The translations under genes were made by a program, and so were the position numbers. The notes under the pieces are model-generated. The model was not told where the DNA came from, did not search any database, and saw nothing but the letters and a program-made list of their open reading frames with translations. Shown in pieces: positions 33,461-43,282 of a DNA stretch of 43,707 bases. Location of the stretch: positions 1 to 43,707 of the forward strand of contig JAKFER010000303.1 in NCBI GenBank assembly GCA_036675565.1, read 5' to 3'. This stretch comes from JACCYQ01 sp036675565 (GTDB lineage Bacteria; Bacteroidota; Bacteroidia; Chitinophagales; Chitinophagaceae). Numbering within the stretch: position 1 is the stretch's first letter; each line of letters starts with the position of its first letter.

Positions 33461-34603
33461 TTATTTATTAATCTTTGGTACTACCCTGAAATTATCAAAG
33501 GCTATATCTGCATCCAGTTCGTTAGGACCCTGCATCAGCAACCTGGTCCAGTATCCATTTGGATTAATAACTGGTTTCACGGCATAACTGGCAACAATAT
33601 CTTCGAACGGGATGATTACTGTTTGCCACTCACCTTGTGTATCATATGGGGGCTGCCATTGATATGCATTATTATCTTCCGATTGCAATCCAACATTAAT
33701 CCGGATGGTACTTCCGTTGTAAGGTTTAAGTGTATTTATTTCAAACTTTAAATTATAATCTTCAGGTTTCAAAATGGCAGCATCAGGCACATTTTTGCTA
33801 TGAACAGGCATTGCACTTGCAGGCCCGCCGGCGATTTCATTCCAGCTCCAGCCACCTAAAGTTTTGGTTACCCTGATATAATTACCATTAATTTTTGGAG
33901 GATCATTGGGGCCGGGATTGCTCACCACGTAGGATGCATTCCACCAGCCTTCATATGGATCACTACTGATAAAAATATTTCGGTTATCCCTGAACCAGAA
34001 TTCTGATTCTGTTGTACCGAAATTTGTCGACACAGTTACAGGTCCGGGCTGCGCACCTGCAGGCACCCTGACGTGTATGGCCTGATCTTCCACCAAAACC
34101 AAATCACCCGTTACGCCACCGGTAAAAGTTACCGTTAGTGGTTCATAAAAGAAGTTACCGCGTATCAGCGCAATGTCACCTTCATTCACATATTCAGATT
34201 TCATATTGTTCAATACCGGCTCACTGATCTGCACTTCAAAGTCATGATACAACACAAAACCATTTGAGAAAACAAGTTTCATTTTATTATTAATGTCCAG
34301 TGGAATGGGCGCTGGAACATTTACAATTATAGAAGTGCTTGTAATATAGGTGGGGTTTAAGTATGCCTGCTGATCATTAAACCATATCTCCACTGCATTC
34401 TGCAGATTCTCACCCATGATAGCAATCAGCCTTCCCTGTCCCGCACCAATCAACAGTGAATCTGCTGATAAGGGATTGGTAATACGTACATACTTGATAC
34501 GTGGTTCACCGCCATCGGAGTCATCCTTTTCACAGGAAATAAAAACTCCCATCGTGGCAAAAGCCAGTAAAAAGAACAGTATGGATTTATTTATTTTTTT
34601 CAT
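33461..34603 (-). CDS. SGBP-B-like surface glycan-binding lipoprotein
   Basis: About 380 residues; I take the second ATG as start because it places MKKINKSILFFLLAFATMGV and the lipobox FISC directly at the N terminus. Two or so TIG-like domains (about 30-200) are followed by a C-terminal glycan-binding domain resembling the xyloglucan/glycan-binding domain of SGBP-B: DNRNIFISSDPYEGWW, GGWSWNEIAGGPAS, STIRINVGLQSEDNNAYQW and GEWQTVIIPFEDI with many exposed aromatics. Such proteins hold polysaccharide at the cell surface for the SusCD pair but are not enzymes. It lies 41 bases after susD and 32 bases before the TIG gene, so one transcript is likely. Confidence 0.9.
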   Translation of the reverse strand: MKKINKSILFFLLAFATMGVFISCEKDDSDGGEPRIKYVRITNPLSADSLLIGAGQGRLIAIMGENLQNAVEIWFNDQQAYLNPTYITSTSIIVNVPAPIPLDINNKMKLVFSNGFVLYHDFEVQISEPVLNNMKSEYVNEGDIALIRGNFFYEPLTVTFTGGVTGDLVLVEDQAIHVRVPAGAQPGPVTVSTNFGTTESEFWFRDNRNIFISSDPYEGWWNASYVVSNPGPNDPPKINGNYIRVTKTLGGWSWNEIAGGPASAMPVHSKNVPDAAILKPEDYNLKFEINTLKPYNGSTIRINVGLQSEDNNAYQWQPPYDTQGEWQTVIIPFEDIVASYAVKPVINPNGYWTRLLMQGPNELDADIAFDNFRVVPKINK

Positions 34604-34644
34604 ATAACAACACAATTTTTTGTGTAAATAATTTTTATAGAATT

Positions 34645-36348
34645 CTATGGATAATCAACTGCCGGTTTATTCAGATTGGGTGCCTGGCTAAGTTCCGCAG
34701 TTGGAATAGGCAAGCGGAAATTTCCTGCATTCGCATTGATCTGTCTTTCGACGGTATGCCAGGGGGTTTTCTTAATAGTCCATTCTGTTGGATTGGGAAA
34801 TGCATCCGGCGTAATTTTATAAAATCCCCTGTCCTGGCTGTTTAAAATATCATAAGCTTTTTGTGGATTGTAATAATGAAGACTAACGAAATCATACCAT
34901 GCCATACTCTCCATGGCAAACTCTAAAATCCTTTCTTTAAAAACGATGTCCAAAGTAAGTGGTGTCGGGTCATTGGTAACGGGATCGGTCAGGGTAAAAG
35001 GCGCCAGGCCTGCTCTTGTATGTACCCTGTTAAAATATTCCAATGCAGTAGCGTCTGTGGTAGATGTGTTATTACCAATAGATGCTTCCGCATAGATAAG
35101 AAACATTTCTGCCAAACGCATCATATAGGTATTGTTTGGATAATTCTGTTGTGCTGCTTGTCCGCCCACATCTCTTGCCTGCCCTACAACATATTTTTTA
35201 ATACTGGCAAAATTTACATCCTGGTTAGCAAATGGAAAGACTAATTTTTGATTTACGTTATTCAGCGTTTGCGTTATTTCCGGGTAAGTAGCACCCGGTA
35301 ACATAAATGTTGCTTTTAATCTTTCATCCAATGTACGTCCCCTCAGCATGGTGTCACCGGAAGCCGTAAATCCTTCGTACTGTTTTAGCATCCAGAATGT
35401 AGCACCCTTGTCACCGCCCCATCCATCACCATTGGCAATATCGGGTCCGTAATTAAGATATGCAGGCATACTGTTTTGAAAACCCCATGAACCCGGTGCG
35501 TATACCCATTGCAATTCAAATAAAGATTCTTTATTGTTATCATAAGGGAAAGTAAAAAGCTCGTGGTAATTAGCTAATAATTGTGCACCGCTATTATTAA
35601 TCACTCTTTGCGCAAAGTATTTTGCACTATCTAAAAAGTCCTGGTTTCTTCCGGTGGGACCTGAGGCTTCAACACCAGCTCTTGTTAAATAAAATCTTGC
35701 TAACATCCCTTCTGCGGACCATTTGGTAATTCTTCCTGGTTGTGCCGCTGTAGTTGGCAGATCTTCTGCCACTGCACGCATTTCACGGGTAATAAAACGC
35801 CAGATGCTTGGGATGGTATTTTTTTGGAGCGATGAATCATTTAATAATTCAAGGTTGTTTTCTATGATGGGAACTTCACCATAATTCATTACCAGGTAAC
35901 GGTATGCAACCGCTCTCATAAACCTGGCTTCGGCAATAGCCATCTTTTTAACCTCCGGGGATACACCTGCACCAGCATAGGTGTTGATGTTTATAATGGT
36001 TAAATTCGACTGTGCTACCACGTTAAAAAATGCACGCCAAGTAGCACCGTTCTCCCCGTTATCTCCGGTTGTATTAAATAAAACATTCCCCCTGTCATTA
36101 TAGGCGGAGAAAGCCGTACCTGCACGAAAGTCACCCAGGTTGTAAGATGCTTTATCATTATAATCAAACCATACCCTGTTGTACAAGGATGCTGTTCCTG
36201 CCATCACCTGTTCATTGGTCTGGTAAAAACCTGCATCAACAATGGCGGAGGTGGGTGGCTTTTCTAAAAAATCTTTTTTACAACCTGTGAAAATGATGAT
36301 TGGAATAACCAAACCAATCAAATAATTTTTATGATTTATATTCTTCAT
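34645..36348 (-). CDS. SusD/RagB family outer-membrane glycan-binding lipoprotein
   Basis: 567 residues with a lipobox (IFTGC, Cys22) and the typical next residues KKDFLEKPPTS. The alpha-helical TPR-like SusD fold is visible: IAEARFMRAVAYRYLVMNYGEVPII, WSAEGMLARFYLTRAG, and the C-terminal MRLAEMFLIYAEASI ... FKERILEFAMESMAWYDFVSLHYYNP. It caps the SusC channel and delivers oligosaccharide. Located 11 bases after susC, which is standard for a SusCD pair. Glycan specificity is inferred from the mannan enzymes around it. Confidence 0.96.
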   Translation of the reverse strand: MKNINHKNYLIGLVIPIIIFTGCKKDFLEKPPTSAIVDAGFYQTNEQVMAGTASLYNRVWFDYNDKASYNLGDFRAGTAFSAYNDRGNVLFNTTGDNGENGATWRAFFNVVAQSNLTIININTYAGAGVSPEVKKMAIAEARFMRAVAYRYLVMNYGEVPIIENNLELLNDSSLQKNTIPSIWRFITREMRAVAEDLPTTAAQPGRITKWSAEGMLARFYLTRAGVEASGPTGRNQDFLDSAKYFAQRVINNSGAQLLANYHELFTFPYDNNKESLFELQWVYAPGSWGFQNSMPAYLNYGPDIANGDGWGGDKGATFWMLKQYEGFTASGDTMLRGRTLDERLKATFMLPGATYPEITQTLNNVNQKLVFPFANQDVNFASIKKYVVGQARDVGGQAAQQNYPNNTYMMRLAEMFLIYAEASIGNNTSTTDATALEYFNRVHTRAGLAPFTLTDPVTNDPTPLTLDIVFKERILEFAMESMAWYDFVSLHYYNPQKAYDILNSQDRGFYKITPDAFPNPTEWTIKKTPWHTVERQINANAGNFRLPIPTAELSQAPNLNKPAVDYP

Positions 36349-36359
36349 ATCCTGAGTCT

Positions 36360-39300
36360 TTAAAAATTAATGTTTAGGCTGAAAGTATAGATCGGCGTTA
36401 AAGGATATCGACCGTAGTCGAGACCGATAGCCTGGTTGGTAGCACTTGCATCCCTGCCTACATAAGAACCCACTTCAGGATCATGGCCTGAATAACCTGT
36501 GATGGTTGCAAGATTCTGAGCACCTATTGTAGCTTTTACACCACGTACATATTTTTGTTTTGACAGTAAACTGTTTGGCAGGTTATAGGACAACGATACA
36601 TTTTTCAAGCGTATGAAAGAACCATCCTCAACCCATTTACTGGTATTACGGGAATAGTTTCCATTTACATCAGCACCAGAAATGATCCGTGCAACATCTG
36701 TTCCCGGATTTTCTAAATATACCTGGCCACCTTCATCAACCACCCTGGCATAATCCATTGCATGTAGCAATAAATTGCGACCCAAATTGATGTTATTTGG
36801 ATTTGAATTGGCAGCAGCCATGTAGTTATAAATATCATTACCGTAAGTTGCTGTGATCAGCACACTGAGGTCGAAACCTTTATAAGCAAAGGTGTTTGTA
36901 AATCCACCGAATAATTTCGGCCATGGATTACCGATATAGGTCATGTCATTTACATCAATTTTACCATCACCATTAATATCCCTGAACTTCACATCACCCA
37001 CATAAATACCACCGGTTGCAGATGTCGGGTACCTGTTACCGTTATTATCTACCGGTACGGCGCTTTTGTTGATCTCGTCGATAGATGTAAATATGCCGTC
37101 TTCGATATATCCCCTGAACAACCATGGCTCCAAACCAGTAGCAGCACGCTGTGTCCAGTTATTCAACCACCATGAGGAACGTTCAAAAAATGCCTGGTCA
37201 GAATTCAGGCTTTCAATAACCGTTTTGAAATGAGAGAGATTCAGATTGGTTTCCCACCTGAATTCTTTAGTGTTTACATTGATGGTGTTCAATGCTAAAC
37301 TCCAGCCATCCGTATTCAATGATCCGGCATTCACTGTTGGCGCACCTACAGAACCGGAACCATTTGTACCCATGTACCAGGGTAAACCTGCCGGCATGAT
37401 CAGGTTATCGGTATATTTTTTATAAAAATCAAATTCAAAAGTTATCCTGTTATTGATCAAACCCAGATTGATACCTATGTTATCTGTTCTTGTTTCTTCC
37501 CACTGCAGTTTAGGATTTGGATATACTGATGGTAAGAAACCGGTACCCCAAGGTGTGGAGCCTGCACTTAATGGTGAATAGATGGCTGAATTACCGCTAC
37601 CCTGGTTTCCGGTTAAGCCTGTTTCAAATCTTAATTTCAATTCGCTGATAAAAGGAACATCAAAAAACTTTTCCTGGCTCACTCTCCAGGCGGCAGATAT
37701 GGAAGGGAAAGTACCCCACCTGTTTTCAGGACCAAAATTTATTGAACCATCTCTTCTTATTGTACCCTCCAGTAAATAACGGTTATCATAATTATATTTA
37801 ATCCTGCCCAAATAAGATTCCATTGCCCAGGGACCAGAGCCACCATTATTGCTGGCGGTTGTTGCATCACCTGCGGCTAGATCTAAGATGTCATTGGTAA
37901 GAAATCCTGTCCTTCTTGCTGAAACATTTTTCCATCTTGATTCCTGTGCCTCATGACTAACCATGATACCAAAATTGTGATTGCCTATTTCTTTATTGTA
38001 TTCCAGAAGCTGGTTAAAATTGTAATAAGTGTTCTGGCTTGTTCCATTCTCTAACAAAGCAGTTACATTCCTGGCCCATCCTATGGCATAAGTGGGTGTG
38101 TATAAAGTTGAATTACCATAACCAACATTGGTATTGAGTGATGTTCTGAACGTTAGTCCTTTCATTAAATTCAATCCAAGATTTATACCTCCCAGGAATT
38201 GCCTTCTCACATTTTCATTGGTAGAAATCCTGGCAATTGCAATAGGATTCACAGGACTGAACTGGTGGGCCGGGTTGGTAACATCACCACCGCCCCAGGT
38301 TCCATCCAAATTCTTAACAGGAACTTCAGGACTCAATTGTAATGCTCTTGAAATAATATTTTCATTGCTTGTTGTGAGGACCTCGTTGGTTTGGTTAAAA
38401 CTCAGGTTTGTTCCAAGGGTGATCCACTCTCTTGGTTTGGTTTCCAGATTCACCCTGAATCCATACCTGTCAAAACCAGAACCTTCTGCAATACCTTCCT
38501 GCTTTAAATATTCGCCAGATAAATAGTAAGTTGTATTATTAGAACCGCCACTTAAACTTAGCTGGTGCTTGCTCATGGCGGCATTTTTGAACAATTCATT
38601 TTGCCAGTCGGTACCAGGTCCAAGTATAGAAGGATCCAACAATTCCCCTCTAACGGTACCACCTGCGATGGCTTTATATTCATTCACCATTTGAGCATAT
38701 TGGGGCAAAGTCATGACCTCTAATCTTTGTGGTGGTGTTTGAATATTATATTGAAATCCATAGCTCAATCTTGCTTCACCCGATTTACCACGTTTGGTCG
38801 TGATCAATATAACGCCATTGGTTGCACGAGAACCATAAATGGCCGTTGCGGAAGGACCTTGTAATATCTGGATATCTTCTACATCCGAAGGATTTAAACC
38901 AGCCAACGGGTTGGAAGAACTCTGTGCACCGAAAGATACCTGCGAACCCTGCACCTGCACACCATCAATTACATAAAGCGGTTCTGTATTACCGTTAATA
39001 GAACTCACACCCCTGATATTTATTGAAATACCACCACCCGGTTGCCCGGAATTCTGGGTGACGTAAACACCGGCTGCCCTGCCCTGCAGCGCCTGTTCAA
39101 TTGTAGTATTGACTGTTTTATCAATTTCTTTGGCTGAAACAGTTGTTTGTGCACTGGTCAGGTTGGCACGCCGTGCCTTTCCATAACCAACTACCACCAC
39201 CTCACCCAATTCACCCTGTGCAGATTTGAGTGTAACACTTATTTCAGATTTTCCAGCAATGGAAACATCCTGCGGCAACATACCAACATAAGAAACTTTC

Positions 39301-39521
39301 AGGATGGTTACTCCCTGTGCAACCGATAAGCGAAAAGCACCACGGGCATCCGTATTGGTACTGGCACTTTCATCTGCAGCTGAAACAGTGGCATTGGCCA
39401 GTGGTGCGCCTAATTCGTCGGTGATGATACCGGTAATAACTCTTTGTTGTGCGGATAATTGGTGTAGAGAGAGTACACACACGAATACAAAAAGTATTCG
39501 TTGAAAAATAGATTTCCTCAT
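36360..39521 (-). CDS. SusC/RagA family TonB-linked outer-membrane transporter
   Basis: 1053 residues. A signal peptide (MRKSIFQRILFVFVCVLSLH) is followed by a carboxypeptidase-D-like domain (about 27-98, VITGIITDELGAPLANATV), the GEVVVVGYG segment, a plug domain (about 120-235) with the SusC signature PLYVIDGV, and a 22-strand-type beta barrel ending in FSLNINF with the terminal aromatic. No STN domain is present, so sigma/anti-sigma signalling through this protein is unlikely. It imports oligosaccharides (by context, manno-oligosaccharides) across the outer membrane using TonB energy. First gene of the minus-strand series, divergent from the AraC regulator across a 232-base gap. Confidence 0.96.
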   Translation of the reverse strand: MRKSIFQRILFVFVCVLSLHQLSAQQRVITGIITDELGAPLANATVSAADESASTNTDARGAFRLSVAQGVTILKVSYVGMLPQDVSIAGKSEISVTLKSAQGELGEVVVVGYGKARRANLTSAQTTVSAKEIDKTVNTTIEQALQGRAAGVYVTQNSGQPGGGISINIRGVSSINGNTEPLYVIDGVQVQGSQVSFGAQSSSNPLAGLNPSDVEDIQILQGPSATAIYGSRATNGVILITTKRGKSGEARLSYGFQYNIQTPPQRLEVMTLPQYAQMVNEYKAIAGGTVRGELLDPSILGPGTDWQNELFKNAAMSKHQLSLSGGSNNTTYYLSGEYLKQEGIAEGSGFDRYGFRVNLETKPREWITLGTNLSFNQTNEVLTTSNENIISRALQLSPEVPVKNLDGTWGGGDVTNPAHQFSPVNPIAIARISTNENVRRQFLGGINLGLNLMKGLTFRTSLNTNVGYGNSTLYTPTYAIGWARNVTALLENGTSQNTYYNFNQLLEYNKEIGNHNFGIMVSHEAQESRWKNVSARRTGFLTNDILDLAAGDATTASNNGGSGPWAMESYLGRIKYNYDNRYLLEGTIRRDGSINFGPENRWGTFPSISAAWRVSQEKFFDVPFISELKLRFETGLTGNQGSGNSAIYSPLSAGSTPWGTGFLPSVYPNPKLQWEETRTDNIGINLGLINNRITFEFDFYKKYTDNLIMPAGLPWYMGTNGSGSVGAPTVNAGSLNTDGWSLALNTINVNTKEFRWETNLNLSHFKTVIESLNSDQAFFERSSWWLNNWTQRAATGLEPWLFRGYIEDGIFTSIDEINKSAVPVDNNGNRYPTSATGGIYVGDVKFRDINGDGKIDVNDMTYIGNPWPKLFGGFTNTFAYKGFDLSVLITATYGNDIYNYMAAANSNPNNINLGRNLLLHAMDYARVVDEGGQVYLENPGTDVARIISGADVNGNYSRNTSKWVEDGSFIRLKNVSLSYNLPNSLLSKQKYVRGVKATIGAQNLATITGYSGHDPEVGSYVGRDASATNQAIGLDYGRYPLTPIYTFSLNINF

Positions 39522-39753
39522 AAAGCAAGCTTATTTAAAATAAAAGTATTCTTATTTAGAACATAACAACGATACTATTTTATCTTGTATTTGTATTATT
39601 TATCCGTTTTAAATTAAAATCTCCTTTAAAAACATCATAAACACAGTTAAATCAATACTCTTCGATTAAAGATCATTTATTTCATCATGATACTTTATTA
39701 GTATTGTATTAAACTTTTTTTACGACATTTAAATACAAATAAATGGTTTATGC
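39522..39753. promoter_or_regulatory. Divergent susC / araC regulatory gap
   Basis: The 232-base AT-rich gap between susC (minus) and the AraC-type regulator (plus) must carry both promoters and probably the regulator's operator. I find no convincing TTTG / TAnnTTTG promoter pair. A small inverted repeat, atact and agtat around ttatt (39690-39704), is the only symmetric feature and could be chance. None of the composite repeat modules occur here. Confidence 0.5.
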
Positions 39754-40638
39754 ATGAAACCCAAACTGTTACGGGAAATTACACCATTAACCCCGCATGA
39801 TTGTTTTACATTATTCTCCAGGGAAAAATCAGAGTTTGATTTTCCACTTCACTACCATGATGAATTTGAATTGAATTTTATTCAAAATGCCAAAGGAGCC
39901 AAACGGGTAATTGGTGACCATGTTGAGGAGATTGATGAATTAGAACTTGTTTTAGTGGGCCCAAACCTGCAACACGGCTGGTTTACGCATAACTGTGCCA
40001 GTAAGGAGATCAAAGAGATCACCATCCAGTTTCACCGCGACCTGTTTGATAAAAAATTTCTGCAACGGAACCAAATGGCCTTTGTCCGTAACATGTTTGA
40101 GCGTTCCTTAAGAGGAATATTGTTTTCCAAAGAAACCATACTGGTGATCATGCCGAGGCTGCAAGCATTAACCCAAAGAAGTGGATTTGATTCCGTGCTG
40201 GAATTATTATCCTTGTTGCACGATTTGTCAACATCAAGAAATATCCGGACCCTTTCCGATACATCTTTCAATAACATGGAAACACTAACGTATAACAGCC
40301 GGCGTATAGAACTGATCATGAATTATATCAACCACAATTTTGATAAAACCATTACACTGGGTGAAGCGGCGAAAATTGCAGCCATGTCAGAAGTGGCATT
40401 AAGCCGTTTCTTTAAACAAAGAACCGGCAAAACTTTTATCGATACACTCAACGAGATCAGGTTGGGAAATGCTTCGCGGATGCTGATTGAAACCACGCAC
40501 AGCATCAATGAAATTGCCTACAAATGCGGGTTCAATAATATTTCTAATTTCAACCGCATTTTTAAAAAGAAAAAAGATTGCACTCCTAAAGAATTCAGGC
40601 ATTCCTATAGTTCATCCGGTGTTAGGACTTTTGTTTGA
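39754..40638 (+). CDS. AraC family regulator with N-terminal cupin domain
   Basis: 294-residue one-component transcription factor. The N-terminal half (about 10-110) is a cupin-type sensor (LHYHDEFELNFIQ, GPNLQHGW), the usual sugar-binding arm of AraC proteins. The C-terminal 100 residues carry two helix-turn-helix units: ITLGEAAKIAAMSEVALSRF and the signature region HSINEIAYKCGFNNISNFNR followed by KKKKDCTPKEFRHSY. Divergent from susC and embedded between the mannanase genes and the SusCD series, it is probably the ligand-responsive activator of the mannan locus (inference). It takes the place usually held by a hybrid two-component or SusR-type regulator. Confidence 0.92.
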   Translation: MKPKLLREITPLTPHDCFTLFSREKSEFDFPLHYHDEFELNFIQNAKGAKRVIGDHVEEIDELELVLVGPNLQHGWFTHNCASKEIKEITIQFHRDLFDKKFLQRNQMAFVRNMFERSLRGILFSKETILVIMPRLQALTQRSGFDSVLELLSLLHDLSTSRNIRTLSDTSFNNMETLTYNSRRIELIMNYINHNFDKTITLGEAAKIAAMSEVALSRFFKQRTGKTFIDTLNEIRLGNASRMLIETTHSINEIAYKCGFNNISNFNRIFKKKKDCTPKEFRHSYSSSGVRTFV

Positions 40639-40688
40639 TTATAACAGTTCTCAATAAACGAAAATAGTTACAGGTTCATCGTTCAAAC

Positions 40689-41933
40689 CTATTTTATCTG
40701 GTACATAGCAGGCAATTTATCACCGAATAAAATATAAGGATCATTCTTAAAACTGATAAAATTCGATTCTGCAGGATGACCTTTATATGGCGTCCAGAAA
40801 GCGTCTTTTGTATTGGCCCATACCATGGCATAAGCAACCTGTATATTATTTTGTTTTAATGCGGCCAGCAGCATTTGTGTATACCAATCCGTTTGTGTAA
40901 GATTATTCAACCCCGTTTCTGTAAGGGCAGCAACCTTATTATGCTTAACTGCATAATCAGAAAGTATTTTCAGTTTGCCCGCTGCAATGGATGGTGAAGT
41001 TCCTGTGCGCAGATCCCAGTAATTATCCATACCGACTATATCCACATAGTTGTTGCCCGGGTAACGTTCCATCAACTGGGATTTGGAATTAAATCCCCTG
41101 TCTGGCGACCAGGCATATAAAATATTCCGCACACCCAGTTCATCACGCAGATAAGTAACCGTAAACTGGTAAAGTGCTATGTATTGCGCTGCTGTGCAAT
41201 GTGCTTTCCCCCACCAGAACCAATCACCATCAAATTCATGAAAAGGACGAAAAATAAAAGGCACCAGTTTTCCATCGGCACCGATCAATGATTTTGCAAA
41301 ATCTGCAATTTCTTTCAACGAATTTTTATAAACATCATGATGATCACCTCCCGGCAATATCCTGCTCACTACTAATACCGGTGATTGATCCCAGTAAAAA
41401 CTGCCTTTTGAAACAGGATTGAAATAATGCCATGCAAAAGTATTTACACCTCCCCGGTTGTAGGCATCCACCGTAAGATCATGTGCAATTTTTTTTTCAT
41501 AATCATACCAGTTTCCATCTTCGAAATTGGCGATATGCAAAAAGTCGTGTCCATACACCGCCGGGTAAGCCCCGGTTACTTCCTTTACGTCTGACCGTTC
41601 CCGTGATACTGGTGGAAGATGCTCTTCATTTGCCCAGTTATATCCTCTTTTGGTTGCATCCTGGTGACCAAATAATACATGGGTCTTAGAAACTTTTTTC
41701 AGGTTATAAAATAATGCAGCAGTTTGCTCAGTTGCGCTTTTATCTGCCAGCCAGGAGCGTATCGTTGTTAATGAAGGAAGCGTATCTGCAGGTGGGGCAG
41801 GTGGATTAACTGGTCCGGGATCCGGAACACCTGGTTCACTGGTACCATCTTTACCACATGAAATAAATATGATGAACAAAAAAGTAAAGAATAACAAGCT
41901 GGATCTTACACGCACAAAGTTGTCTCCAATCAT
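40689..41933 (-). CDS. GH26 endo-beta-mannanase, lipoprotein
   Basis: 414 residues with a lipoprotein signal (lipobox FISC, Cys26) followed by an unusual Pro-rich spacer (about 35-50, PGVPDPGPVNPPAPPAD), which suggests tethering at the outer membrane surface. The GH26 barrel has acid/base Glu233 in FIFRPFHEFDGDWFWWG and nucleophile Glu339 in VAALTETGLN; the AWSPDRGFNSKS and VGMDNYWD stretches are close to the neighbouring 385-residue GH26 gene. It would make the first cuts in long mannan at the surface. Converges on the AraC gene with 50 bases between stop codons. 126 bases downstream of the next GH26 gene. Confidence 0.94.
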   Translation of the reverse strand: MIGDNFVRVRSSLLFFTFLFIIFISCGKDGTSEPGVPDPGPVNPPAPPADTLPSLTTIRSWLADKSATEQTAALFYNLKKVSKTHVLFGHQDATKRGYNWANEEHLPPVSRERSDVKEVTGAYPAVYGHDFLHIANFEDGNWYDYEKKIAHDLTVDAYNRGGVNTFAWHYFNPVSKGSFYWDQSPVLVVSRILPGGDHHDVYKNSLKEIADFAKSLIGADGKLVPFIFRPFHEFDGDWFWWGKAHCTAAQYIALYQFTVTYLRDELGVRNILYAWSPDRGFNSKSQLMERYPGNNYVDIVGMDNYWDLRTGTSPSIAAGKLKILSDYAVKHNKVAALTETGLNNLTQTDWYTQMLLAALKQNNIQVAYAMVWANTKDAFWTPYKGHPAESNFISFKNDPYILFGDKLPAMYQIK

Positions 41934-42059
41934 TAGAAAATCATTTGCACTAAAGTAGAACTTCTTTACAAGCCATCTTAATGCATTGTTAGCTAGTTGT
42001 TATACTTTCTGGTGCATTTCCTGGTTGAAGTTCAGATTCCTTAAAACGGCAATTGGTTT

Positions 42060-43217
42060 TTAGAAAATACCAAGGAATTTTTTTCGCCTGTAAATATTTT
42101 TCAGATCATTTTCAAACAATGTGTAAGGATCATGATAGAATTTTATAAAATCTGGCACACTGATATGCCCGGGGAAAGGCGCATAATAATGCGTGGGGCT
42201 TTGAACATCATTTCGCCAAACCAATACATAGGCTAACTGCATGCCCTCTTCCTTCATCACCTTCAACAATGTTTGTGTCCACCAGGTTGTATCCGGAATG
42301 GATTCCAAACCTGTTTCGGTAAATGCTGCAAGTTTTCCTTTTTTGCGGGCATAATCAGAAACGATCTTTAGTTTTTTTGTTGCAGCCGGCAAATTGTATC
42401 CATCCCGGCCCATATCACCATAGTTATCCATGCCAACCATATCGACCCATTCATCACCAGGATATCTTTCTAAAAATTCTTCTTCACTGTTAAACCGGTT
42501 ATCGGGTGAGAATGCATATAAAAAGTTATGTACATTCAAACTGTCTCGTAAATAGGAAACGGTAAACTTCCACAGCGATATAAATTCATCCCGCGTTGCA
42601 TGGGATTTGCCCCACCAAAACCAATCACCATCAAACTCATGATATGGTCGAAAGATCATCGGAACTTTTTTGCCATCAGCACCAATCGCCGAATTAGCCC
42701 AGGTACCCACTTCTTTCAAAATGCTTTTGTATTGTTCATGTGCATCGCCGCCAGGAATCATGTACCTGACAGCCGGAACGGAAACTGAATCAACCCAATA
42801 AAAACCACCTTTGGATAATGGATTTAAAAAATGCCAGGAAATGGTGGTCACACCACCTCGGTTATAAGTGTCCGTTACATTCTTTTTTAATGCTGTTTTT
42901 GTTGTATTAATGTCCTCCTGTGGCCTGCCCGAAAAACCACTGATGTCTACGCCGATTACTGCGGGATGAGAACCCGTTACAGATTTTACATCTGAGCGGT
43001 TTTCATCACCACTCCAACCGCGACCGTCTTCAGTAGCATGCTGGTGACCAAACAAACTGTGGTTTTTTGATAAACGTTTAAGGTTTTTAAAAAGAGCCTT
43101 TGTTTCTTTTGTTGCAAGAGGATCCACGAGCTTTTGTGAATAAAGAAAGGTTGAAATAAAAGTGGAAATGCAAATGGCGAGAAGAACTTTTTTCAAATGA
43201 GATATTTTATTTGACAA
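42060..43217 (-). CDS. GH26 endo-beta-mannanase, signal-peptide form
   Basis: 385 residues beginning with a Sec signal peptide (about 1-28, KKVLLAICISTFISTFLYSQ). GH26 acid/base Glu194 sits in MIFRPYHEFDGDWFWWG and nucleophile Glu301 in AAFTETGLE. It is much closer to the lipoprotein GH26 at 40689 than to the one at 30561, sharing SPDN.RFNS, RYPGDEWVDMVGMDNYGD and the PGGDAHEQYKSILKE region, so the two look like a tandem duplication with later change of cellular location. No lipid anchor, so probably periplasmic or secreted. It is 83 bases after the partial BNR-type gene on the same strand; a CTAAAC tract lies between them. Confidence 0.94.
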   Translation of the reverse strand: MSNKISHLKKVLLAICISTFISTFLYSQKLVDPLATKETKALFKNLKRLSKNHSLFGHQHATEDGRGWSGDENRSDVKSVTGSHPAVIGVDISGFSGRPQEDINTTKTALKKNVTDTYNRGGVTTISWHFLNPLSKGGFYWVDSVSVPAVRYMIPGGDAHEQYKSILKEVGTWANSAIGADGKKVPMIFRPYHEFDGDWFWWGKSHATRDEFISLWKFTVSYLRDSLNVHNFLYAFSPDNRFNSEEEFLERYPGDEWVDMVGMDNYGDMGRDGYNLPAATKKLKIVSDYARKKGKLAAFTETGLESIPDTTWWTQTLLKVMKEEGMQLAYVLVWRNDVQSPTHYYAPFPGHISVPDFIKFYHDPYTLFENDLKNIYRRKKFLGIF

Positions 43218-43282
43218 ATGGCAATTTGAAAATTTGAAAATGATTAAAACCTTTAGACTTAACTTAACAAGTAAACATTATA

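Noticed and set aside
39690..39704. atact-ttatt-agtat as a regulator operator
   Set aside because: Only 5-bp arms in AT-rich DNA; too weak to call, so mentioned only as part of the gap.
40656..40700. Possible hairpin between the AraC and GH26 stop codons
   Set aside because: Pairing of aggtt and aacct with interrupted outer arms is short and lacks a T run; not called a terminator.
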